Shown here in pieces: positions 57,295 to 64,000 of a stretch of 64,000 nt of DNA. This stretch comes from JAAUUJ01 sp964392245. GTDB lineage: Bacteria > Cyanobacteriota > Cyanobacteriia > Thermostichales > Thermostichaceae. The notes under the pieces are model-generated. The model ran no database searches. It was not told the origin of the DNA and saw only the letters and a program-made list of their open reading frames with translations. The first letter of the stretch is position 1. Each line of letters starts with the position of its first letter. The stretch is taken from contig CAYMOX010000008.1 in assembly GCA_964392245.1 (NCBI GenBank), positions 46,760 to 110,759 of the forward strand, read 5' to 3'. A program made the translations under genes and the position numbers.

Positions 57295-59100
57295 ATGACT
57301 GAGTTCCCTTCCCCTGATGTCCAGGTCAGTAGCATTGGCCCAGAGACCCTGGTTCTACGCTCACGCACCTGGGATCGGTTGAAGTTTGAGGTGGAGTATG
57401 CACGGCAGAAGGGGACTACTGCGAATAGCTACCTGATCCAGGCTGGCGAGACTGCCTTGCTGGATCCACCCGGAGAATCCTTCACATCCCTTTTTCTGGA
57501 AGAACTGCAACAACACCAGTATCCTCAGCGCCTGAGCTACATCATCCTGAATCACGTCAATCCCAACCGTGTTGCCACCTTGAAGGCGCTGTTGAAGGTA
57601 GCCCCCTACGCCTCTGTGATCTGTTCTCGCCCCGGCGCTGTCGCCCTCCGAGCTGCCTTTGCCAATCACCCTTTAGAGCCCAACCTGTTGCGAGAGGAGG
57701 AAGCTCTCGATCTGGGAATCCAGGTGGACGGGGAACGCACCCTGCAGCTGCATGTGGTGCGCGATGAAGAGGTCCTGGATCTGGGGGAAGGGCATGAGTT
57801 GCAGTTCCGCTTTGTCCCTACTCCGCGGCATCCGGATGCTCTAGCGGTTTATGATCCCAAATCCGGCATCCTCTTCACCGATAAACTCTTCGGCGCTCAT
57901 GTCTGTGGTGAATCCATTGTTGATCAGCACTGGCGCACACTGGAGGAGGATCGTCACTATTACTTTGACTGCCTGCACGCCATCCAGGCTACGCAGGTGG
58001 AGGCAGCCCTGACCAAACTCCAGAACTTTGCCGCCACCACCTATGCTCCTGCTCATGGTCCCGTAATTCGCCACAGTCTCAGTCGGTTATTCCTGGACTA
58101 TCAAACCTGGTGTCAGGAGCAACAAAGCCGTGATGTACGGGTGACCCTCCTTTACACTTCTGCCTACGGCAATACTGGCCAGCTAGCCCGAGCCCTGGAG
58201 AAAGGGATTCAACAGGCGGGCGGTCAGGTCCAAGCTCTTGACTGTGAAATGGAGGATCCGAGCCGCATCATTCCGGCCATTGCCTGGTGTGACGGCTTTA
58301 TTATCGGTTCACCTACTCTGGGGGGCCATGCCCCCACTCAGATCCAGACTGCATTGGGCATGATTCTCTCCACTGCGACGATTAGCAAACTGGCGGGTGT
58401 GTTTGGATCCTACGGCTGGAGTGGAGAAGCTGTTGATCTGCTAGAAACAAAATTGCGTGATTCAGGCTATAGCTTTGGCTTTGATCCCATCCGCGTCAAG
58501 TTCAAGCCCACCCCAGCCGATCTCCAGCAGTGTGAAACAGCCGCAGCAGAGTTTGTCCAGGCCCTGAAAAAAACGAAACGCAGCCGCCCTTTGCACCAGA
58601 CCCTCAGCAATGTCCAGGTGGATCGGACCAGTCAGGCCATCGGACGGGTCACGGGCTCCCTCTGCGTGATCACAGCCCAGGCCCCTTCCGGTTCCGATCT
58701 GGTGCTGGTCACCTCCTGGGTTGCTCAGGCCAGCTTTACTCCCCCTGGGTTTACCGTCGCCATTCCCAAACACCACCCGCTTGAATCCCTCGGACAGGCA
58801 GGGCAACCTTTTGTACTCAACATCCTCCAGGAAGGCAAGCAGCTCAACCGCCAGGTTCTCCGATCTGCCCAACCTGGACGCGTTCTGACTGAGCAAATGG
58901 AAACCCACCGCGCTCACAATGGCGGGCTCATCCTAACCGAGGCCCTGGCTTATCTGGAATGCACGGTGCAACAGACCATGGATTGTGGCGATCACTGGCT
59001 CCTCTATGCCAGCGTTGATCAGGGCAAGGTGCTGGATGCTTCAGGTGTAACGGCAGTGAATTACGGCAAGCTGGGCCAGCGGACCCCTGCCTCTGCCTAA
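57295..59100 (+). CDS. flv1: Flavodiiron protein Flv1 (altered metal site)
   Basis: A 601-residue flavodiiron protein with the same three domains. The diiron motif is replaced: NHVNPNR at residues 86-92 gives His-x-Asn-x-Asn-Arg instead of H-x-E-x-D-H. This is the hallmark of the Flv1/Flv2 group, which works only as a heteromer with Flv3 or Flv4. Adjacent position to flv3, with no sll0218-like gene between, favours Flv1. ATG 57295 has AGAAGG just upstream; an earlier in-frame start would overlap nothing but lacks support. Its stop overlaps the converging chlI stop by 4 bases. Confidence 0.9.
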   Translation: MTEFPSPDVQVSSIGPETLVLRSRTWDRLKFEVEYARQKGTTANSYLIQAGETALLDPPGESFTSLFLEELQQHQYPQRLSYIILNHVNPNRVATLKALLKVAPYASVICSRPGAVALRAAFANHPLEPNLLREEEALDLGIQVDGERTLQLHVVRDEEVLDLGEGHELQFRFVPTPRHPDALAVYDPKSGILFTDKLFGAHVCGESIVDQHWRTLEEDRHYYFDCLHAIQATQVEAALTKLQNFAATTYAPAHGPVIRHSLSRLFLDYQTWCQEQQSRDVRVTLLYTSAYGNTGQLARALEKGIQQAGGQVQALDCEMEDPSRIIPAIAWCDGFIIGSPTLGGHAPTQIQTALGMILSTATISKLAGVFGSYGWSGEAVDLLETKLRDSGYSFGFDPIRVKFKPTPADLQQCETAAAEFVQALKKTKRSRPLHQTLSNVQVDRTSQAIGRVTGSLCVITAQAPSGSDLVLVTSWVAQASFTPPGFTVAIPKHHPLESLGQAGQPFVLNILQEGKQLNRQVLRSAQPGRVLTEQMETHRAHNGGLILTEALAYLECTVQQTMDCGDHWLLYASVDQGKVLDASGVTAVNYGKLGQRTPASA

Positions 59101-60182
59101 GACACGGCCTCCAGATCCAGGTGAAACACCTCAGCAAACACCTTGTTAACTTTGTATCCCGAATCTACAGTTTCCAGGGGATCTTTACGCAAGCGATGCC
59201 GCAAGCACAAACCAATGACCCGCTGGATATCTGAGATGGTGACTTCCGTGCGAGCTTCCAGAGCAGCCAGAGCTTTGGCGGCACGGTTAGTGACAATATC
59301 CCCCCGTAGACCATCCACATCCAGCTCGGCACACACGGCTGAGATCTGAAGCTTCAACTCCCGCTCAAGCTGGACCATAGGAAGCCGTTGTTGGGCCTCC
59401 TGAATCCGGGTGAGCAGATCCTGCTGCTGGTTCGCATATTGGCTGAGAAAGTCGGTCGGATTTTGATCAAACTGGCCGCGTTCCTCCACAATCCTCACCC
59501 GTAGAGCCGGATCGCGCACCGTGTCAATTTCCACAAACATGCCAAACCGATCCAGCAACTGGGGTCTTAACTCTCCTTCCTCGGGATTACCCGATCCCAC
59601 CAGCACAAAGCGGGCCGGATGCCGAATCGAAATGCCCTCCCGCTCTACGGTATTCCAGCCGGAGGCTGCTGCATCCAGGAGCACATCCACTAGGTGATCA
59701 TCTAGCAAATTCACCTCGTCCACATAGAGGATGCCGCGGTTGGCACGAGCGAGCAGTCCCGGTTCAAAGGCTTTCACCCCCTCCGCCAGAGCTCGTTCAA
59801 TATCAATCGTGCCGCAGACCCGATCCTCGGTCGCCCCCAACGGCAGATCCACCATAGGCAAAGGACGCTGATGGGTGGGCAACACTTCCCCCCGTTGCAG
59901 ACGATTCCAAACTTCGTCACTCATCAGTTCCCGTTGTTGAGGATGACTGTTAAAGGGATCTCCATCGACGACGTCGATCTGGGGCAGCAGAGCCGCCAAG
60001 GCACGAATGGTGGTGGACTTTCCCGTCCCCCGATCCCCCATGATCAGCACTCCTCCAATTTTGGGATCAATCACATTGAGTAGGAGAGCTAGTTTCATCT
60101 CATCCTGCCCCACGATGGCCGTGAAGGGAAAAACAGGACGTTGGGTTTCCAGTTGACCATTGCTGCGAGCTGCGGTGGACAT
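59097..60182 (-). CDS. chlI: Magnesium chelatase subunit I
   Basis: A 361-residue AAA+ subunit of Mg-protoporphyrin chelatase, the first committed step of chlorophyll synthesis. It has PFTAIVGQDEMKLALLLNVI, Walker A GDRGTGKSTTIRAL (about residues 49-62), Walker B GILYVDEVNLLDDHLVDVLL, the GSGNPEEGELRPQLLDRFG sensor 1 region and the C-terminal lid. ATG 60182 gives the usual length; the longer frame to 60209 is unlikely. It is transcribed from a region that carries a CACAAAC-GTT-GTTTGTG palindrome. Confidence 0.97.
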   Translation of the reverse strand: MSTAARSNGQLETQRPVFPFTAIVGQDEMKLALLLNVIDPKIGGVLIMGDRGTGKSTTIRALAALLPQIDVVDGDPFNSHPQQRELMSDEVWNRLQRGEVLPTHQRPLPMVDLPLGATEDRVCGTIDIERALAEGVKAFEPGLLARANRGILYVDEVNLLDDHLVDVLLDAAASGWNTVEREGISIRHPARFVLVGSGNPEEGELRPQLLDRFGMFVEIDTVRDPALRVRIVEERGQFDQNPTDFLSQYANQQQDLLTRIQEAQQRLPMVQLERELKLQISAVCAELDVDGLRGDIVTNRAAKALAALEARTEVTISDIQRVIGLCLRHRLRKDPLETVDSGYKVNKVFAEVFHLDLEAVS

Positions 60183-60351
60183 GACCGTTGTTAGAGTAAC
60201 GCAATACACATTTTTTCATTATCTCGCGGATACAGAGTATTCCAGCATGGGATTGGAACTTCTCCCCAAAAACTGGGTCTAGGAAGGTAGTCTTAAGCGT
60301 CTATGTTAAGTCCCCTAACGACGGCTGAGCAGAGAGTAGCTCTAGAACAAT

Positions 60352-60368
60352 CACAAACGTTGTTTGTG
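60352..60368. promoter_or_regulatory. 17-base palindrome between chlI and the DUF4168 gene
   Basis: CACAAAC (60352-60358), GTT, GTTTGTG (60362-60368) is a perfect 7-base inverted repeat in the ~255-base divergent gap. It is about 70 bases upstream of the DUF4168 start and 170 upstream of chlI. No T-tract follows, so an operator is more likely than a terminator. The binding protein is unknown. Confidence 0.4.
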
Positions 60369-60437
60369 GTCTGGACTACCAGCCAGGGATTGATAGAGTT
60401 GACTTAGCAGGGAAAGTAGACAGGATGTGTGGGAGTT

Positions 60438-60878
60438 ATGCAACGAGTTGGACGTACAGTTGCAAGTATTGGTCTGGTGGGCATCACCCTGATGGGAGTG
60501 GTCTGGTCCCTAACCCGACCTGAGGGACAGATCTCAGCTTTTGCCCAGGTGCAATCCGCTGAGCAAATGGACCCTGAGCAAATTAAGCTGTTTGCCCAGA
60601 TTGTTTTAGACATGGAACCTTATCGACTGGAAGCCCAGGCGCAGTCGGAAAATACAACTGATCCCGATACCCAAGAACAGATCCGCCGCGAGTTTATCCG
60701 CAAAGCTACTGAAATTATTACCAATCACGGCATGACGGTTCCAGATTATAACCGGATTACCTTGTTGATTCGCGCTGAGGAGGGAGAATCACTCCGGCAG
60801 GATATTGAAGCCCAGATCCGACAATTGCAGGAGTTGGGGTATGAACCAGGGACGGTAGGCTCAGTTACGCCGCCCTAA
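60438..60878 (+). CDS. DUF4168-family exported protein
   Basis: A 146-residue protein with a signal peptide or anchor (core residues ~8-24, cleavage near FAQ). A DUF4168 domain follows: the IKLFAQIVLDMEPYRLEAQ helix, EFIRKATEIITNHGMTVPDYNRIT and a charged C-terminal helix. The family is common in cyanobacteria and proteobacteria and has no known function. ATG 60438 is chosen; GTG 60429 is nearly as likely because GGGAG sits only two bases before the ATG. Confidence 0.75.
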   Translation: MQRVGRTVASIGLVGITLMGVVWSLTRPEGQISAFAQVQSAEQMDPEQIKLFAQIVLDMEPYRLEAQAQSENTTDPDTQEQIRREFIRKATEIITNHGMTVPDYNRITLLIRAEEGESLRQDIEAQIRQLQELGYEPGTVGSVTPP

Positions 60879-60976
60879 TCGCGGTTAACCCCTGGGAGGC
60901 CAGGTTTTTCGTCTCCAGATCTGAACAGCCTCCCATTGATGGGGGTAGGCTAGTGGGGTAGCGTGAGCGGGCCAGC

Positions 60977-61507
60977 ATGAACGAACCCGAGCAGGTCTTC
61001 CAGCCTCCAGCATCCATTGACCGTTTCCGGCGGCGGTTGGAGGGTGCCAGCAATTTTAGTTTTTGGTTCCAGGTGGTGCTGGGGGTCCTGGCAGGCCTGA
61101 CTTGGCTGTTTGTCATGTTTGGCCGCCTCAGTGGGCGCTTGGGATATACCGATGCAGCGGGCACAAAACTTGCCTTCTGGACCGTGCTGCTGGCTCTGCT
61201 GGCTCTGGCTGCCAATATCTTTTTCACGTGGAAATGTGGCAAAACAAGGGGTGAACGCCGAGAGACTGGCTATCCCAAAGAGATTCAGTGGGTCCTCTTC
61301 ATCACCTTGGGAGGGATGTTACTGACCATTATCAGTTCCGCTGCTCAGGTGGGAGAACTTCTGGCCAGTACCTTCTTTGGCCGCTTTTCGGTGTCCTTTG
61401 AAATTCCTGGATTGCTGTTGGCTGCCGCCAGTACCTATGTCAATCTGGCCTATTTCGGCAGCCTGGTCTTTATTCTCTGGATCTATGGATTCCTGGATCG
61501 CAGGTAG
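60977..61507 (+). CDS. DUF3611-like four-helix membrane protein
   Basis: A 176-residue protein with four predicted membrane helices (about residues 28-48, 62-84, 105-127 and 147-172). Its N-terminal segment (DRFRRRLEGASNFSFWFQVVLGVLAG) resembles the cyanobacterial/chloroplast DUF3611 family. Role unknown, possibly thylakoid. It lies about 100 bases after the DUF4168 gene. It ends 12 bases before the stop of the converging SLH gene. Confidence 0.68.
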   Translation: MNEPEQVFQPPASIDRFRRRLEGASNFSFWFQVVLGVLAGLTWLFVMFGRLSGRLGYTDAAGTKLAFWTVLLALLALAANIFFTWKCGKTRGERRETGYPKEIQWVLFITLGGMLLTIISSAAQVGELLASTFFGRFSVSFEIPGLLLAAASTYVNLAYFGSLVFILWIYGFLDRR

Positions 61508-61519
61508 CGGATCAAGACT

Positions 61520-63310
61520 TTAGGGTGTAGGAGTCGGGGTCGGGGTTGCCTCCGCAGCGGGTGATGTCTGTCCACTCCCTGCAGGAGAAGGGGGTTCACT
61601 TGCTTGAGTTTCAGGAGTTTCTGCCGCTGCACCCTCGACAGGTTGAGACTCAGCTCCTGTTTCTGCCGCTTGGGGAGTTTCTGCAGGCGTGGGATCTGGG
61701 GCAGGAGGTTCTGCCTCTGTAGCCGGAGTTTCGGTTGCCGCTGGGGGAGAGGTAGCTTCCGGGGGGGCAGTCGGAGAGGGTTCCTCAGTCGGAGCTGAGG
61801 TTGGACTCGGGGCAGCCGCAGTCGGGGTGGGTGTTGGTGAGACTGCGGTAGGAGTTGGGGTAGGAGCTACGGTCGGGGTCGCGGGTGCAGGCGTTGAGGT
61901 AGGTGTCGGACTGGCAGGGGCGGCTGTAGGCTGGGTTAATTCTGTGCCATTTTCTGCCCCCCCCACCACGGTAAAGGTCCAACTTTCTAGGGTGACATTG
62001 CCGTTAATATCCCCAATCTGCGTGCGGACAAAAGTTCTCCGTCCCGCTGTGAGGGGCTGATCAGGTTGATATCGAAAAGCGGTTTGGCTGAGTTGGGCTT
62101 GCTGGGTTACATCCACATTGTTGACCACAAGTCGGAAGCTGTTGAGATCAATCCCCTGGTTATCCGTAAAGTTCGCTGAGATCAGGGGTTGGGATTCAGG
62201 CACACTTGCATTCCGCCCAGGACTCAAATTGGAAATGGAGGGGAACACGTTATCCGTAACCTGCCCAATACTCACGGTTTTTCCTTCGAGCACCTGACTG
62301 GATACCAATCCTGTTTGCTCTAGCTGTGCGACAATGCGGGCCTGGGAAGCCCGATCCTGGGTACGGAAGGTAAAGCTTCCCTCATATTGGCCAGGACGGG
62401 TCTCCTGCATGGGTACATTGTTCTCAACTCCCAGAATTGAGAAACTGGCAGTTGCCCCCGGGGTCCCCTGCATAAACACGGTGACAGTGTCTCCAGGTTG
62501 CACCTGCCCTAACTCGTTACGGGTCAGTACAGAATTAATAGTCGGTGCAGGGGCAAGCGTTTCAACCGGAGCTTCAGGCACCAAAGTTTCAGTTGGCTGA
62601 TCGGGGGATTGAGGCGGAAGGGATCCCCTGGGAACCGTAGCTCCCGGGGGAGGAGCAAGTGGGGGCACACGTCCGACTTCCGCTAACGCTTGATAGGCTA
62701 GAGCCGCTACTTCTCCGCGAGTCGCAACCGCAGCAGCATTGACAAATCGAGGATCTGGATAGAGCACAAGTAACCCTTCTTGCGTCGCTGTTGCCACTGC
62801 AGGTCGCGCAAAAGAGGGAATGCTACCCTGATCCTGATAAACACTCAGTAACTGATCAACTTGAGAGGGCTCTACGAATCCAGAAGTTGCGGCTTTTGTT
62901 AGAACGGTAATTGCCTGAGCCCGAGTTAAGACATCATTGGGTCGAAAGGTGCCATCCGGAAATCCTGAGATGAATCCTGCTGCTGCCGCCGCCCCGATCG
63001 ACGGTGCTGCCCATGTCGGAATGGCGTCACTGAAACGAGGTGCTGCTACGTTTGTATCCAGACCAAAGCCTTTCGTTACAATCGCTGCAAACTGGGCTCG
63101 GGTTAACTGATCATTCGGTCGGAATGTACCGTCAGGAAAACCACCAATGACCCCTTGATCTGCTAACGAACGAATGTAGGAACTCGCCCAGTACGTATCA
63201 ACATCTGAGAGCTGAGCAAGGGCAGGGCTTGACAGGTAAACAATCGAAGTCTCAGCCACGATCACTAGCGAGGACTTTAGCAAGAATGACCATTGCCTCC
63301 AGATGCCCAT
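61520..63310 (-). CDS. SLH-domain surface protein with Pro-Thr-rich tail
   Basis: A 596-residue exported protein. The signal peptide is about residues 8-33 (cleavage near ALAQ). Three S-layer-homology repeats follow: a clear first and second (each with GFPDGTFRPND.LTRAQ) and a divergent third ending in a GEVAALAYQAL block. Two beta-sandwich-like segments come next (VQPGDTVTVFMQGTPGATA..., then NLSPGRNASVP...TFTVVGG). The last ~140 residues are Pro/Thr/Ala/Glu-rich with PTPT runs. GGAG before ATG 63310 fixes the start. SLH domains bind secondary cell-wall polymers or peptidoglycan. There is no porin barrel, so it is not the usual cyanobacterial SLH porin. Confidence 0.85.
   Translation of the reverse strand: MGIWRQWSFLLKSSLVIVAETSIVYLSSPALAQLSDVDTYWASSYIRSLADQGVIGGFPDGTFRPNDQLTRAQFAAIVTKGFGLDTNVAAPRFSDAIPTWAAPSIGAAAAAGFISGFPDGTFRPNDVLTRAQAITVLTKAATSGFVEPSQVDQLLSVYQDQGSIPSFARPAVATATQEGLLVLYPDPRFVNAAAVATRGEVAALAYQALAEVGRVPPLAPPPGATVPRGSLPPQSPDQPTETLVPEAPVETLAPAPTINSVLTRNELGQVQPGDTVTVFMQGTPGATASFSILGVENNVPMQETRPGQYEGSFTFRTQDRASQARIVAQLEQTGLVSSQVLEGKTVSIGQVTDNVFPSISNLSPGRNASVPESQPLISANFTDNQGIDLNSFRLVVNNVDVTQQAQLSQTAFRYQPDQPLTAGRRTFVRTQIGDINGNVTLESWTFTVVGGAENGTELTQPTAAPASPTPTSTPAPATPTVAPTPTPTAVSPTPTPTAAAPSPTSAPTEEPSPTAPPEATSPPAATETPATEAEPPAPDPTPAETPQAAETGAESQPVEGAAAETPETQASEPPSPAGSGQTSPAAEATPTPTPTP
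61525..61930. repeat. Low-complexity Pro/Thr/Ala/Glu coding tract
   Basis: This imperfect repeat DNA (units such as GGAGTTGGGGTAGG on the plus strand) codes on the minus strand for the PTPTP- and PPAP-rich tail of the SLH protein. Unit number is likely variable. It has no CRISPR-like spacers. Confidence 0.7.
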
Positions 63311-63393
63311 ATGTACTCTCCAGCAGACATCAATGTACTCAGCAAGTTTACCAAGACGCTGTGTAAACCGCGTGAAGTTACTGAACAAACAAC

Positions 63394-63418
63394 AAAGCTG
63401 CCCCTAAGGAGCAGCCTT
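63394..63418 (-). terminator. Rho-independent terminator of the rRNA operon
   Basis: Read on the minus strand, AAGGCTGCTCC-TTA-GGGGCAGCTTT forms an 11-base-pair stem (two G-T pairs) with a 3-base loop, followed by GTTGTTTG. It starts about 10 bases after the 3' end of 5S rRNA and precedes the SLH gene on the same strand, so it should insulate that gene from rRNA transcription. Confidence 0.82.
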
Positions 63419-63426
63419 GTAAATGT

Positions 63427-63546
63427 TGACCTGGCACTGAGCTATATTTCCACAGGGTCACCCCTGAAGTATTGTCGCCGCTGCAGCGTTTCACAACCGA
63501 GTTCGGGATGGATCGGCGTGGGTCCACCGCGCCATTAGCACCAGGA
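63427..63546 (-). rRNA. rrf: 5S ribosomal RNA
   Basis: About 120 bases on the minus strand begin TCCTGGTGCTAATGGCG and end CAGTGCCAGGTC. The ends pair to form helix I, and the internal CCCATCCCGAAC-like loop (here GATCCATCCCGAACTCGG) and GTGAAAC blocks are typical of cyanobacterial 5S. It follows the 23S gene after a ~65-base spacer. The exact ends may be off by a base or two. Confidence 0.93.
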
Positions 63547-63611
63547 AAGCTAGGGATGGTTAATAAAACCTTGAAGGCTGCATAGTAAAAATATTGCTGT
63601 CAAGAGATGAT

Positions 63612-64000
<389 letters not shown>

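Overview
The window is a piece of a cyanobacterial chromosome. The evidence is the gene set: the NDH-1 genes ndhC-ndhK-ndhJ, Mg-chelatase subunit chlI, a flavodiiron Flv3/Flv1 pair, cytochrome c6 (petJ), a plastid-type terminal/alternative oxidase, a fused ModBC molybdate transporter, and several small families largely confined to cyanobacteria (DUF2949, DUF3611, DUF4168). Base composition is roughly balanced. The classical cyanobacterial HIP1 octamer was not noticed, but GGATCC is strongly over-represented. Species cannot be fixed from the sequence; a unicellular or thin filamentous freshwater lineage is a guess only.

Layout. 1-2.9 kb: tail of a sensor kinase, a MoxR/DUF58 pair and a secreted DUF192 protein. 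3.0-4.2 kb: a degraded zone with an ArsR-like regulator disturbed by an IS1380-type remnant that is fused in frame to the last third of a mobA pseudogene. 4.1-9.9 kb: a GNAT protein, a methyltransferase and the molybdate locus (RHH-Mop regulator, divergent modA-modD-modBC). 10-11 kb: three tandem heptad-repeat coiled-coil paralogues. 11.1-14.8 kb: an mbnP-mbnH copper-protein/diheme-enzyme pair, a plant-type LRR protein and petJ; mbnP and petJ share a nearly identical upstream palindromic element. 15-18.9 kb: a CAP-domain lipoprotein, a membrane-tethered TAXI protein, VOC, DUF427 and a small protein. 19.4-25.6 kb: gltB-gltD (NAD(P)H-type glutamate synthase). 26.2-29.1 kb: ndhC-K-J followed by a MidA/NDUFAF7-type methyltransferase.

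29-43.7 kb is mixed housekeeping and accessory: MAPEG, DCC, SUI1, a DUF2254-like protein, cobU, a divergent ClC channel, pepA, two related secreted lipoproteins, a type II thioesterase, a Crp regulator, a cation/proton antiporter with USP domain, DedA and a HAD phosphatase. A decayed TnpB follows, then a retropepsin-like gene plus rimK, an alternative oxidase, a DUF2272 lipoprotein, a MetF-like protein, a PfkB kinase, YajQ and dnaX. 53.6-60.2 kb holds a pentapeptide-repeat protein, a response regulator, flv3-flv1 and chlI. The right end has DUF4168, DUF3611 and SLH-domain proteins and then the 3' end of an rRNA operon (23S-5S) on the minus strand with its terminator.

Genes that plausibly work together: modA/modBC with the RHH-Mop protein (molybdate-responsive uptake); mbnP/mbnH with petJ (copper status); gltB/gltD (nitrogen assimilation); ndhCKJ with the MidA-type methyltransferase (complex I assembly); flv3/flv1 and the alternative oxidase (electron safety valves); and the retropepsin-like protein with rimK (glutamate tailing of ribosomal protein S6).
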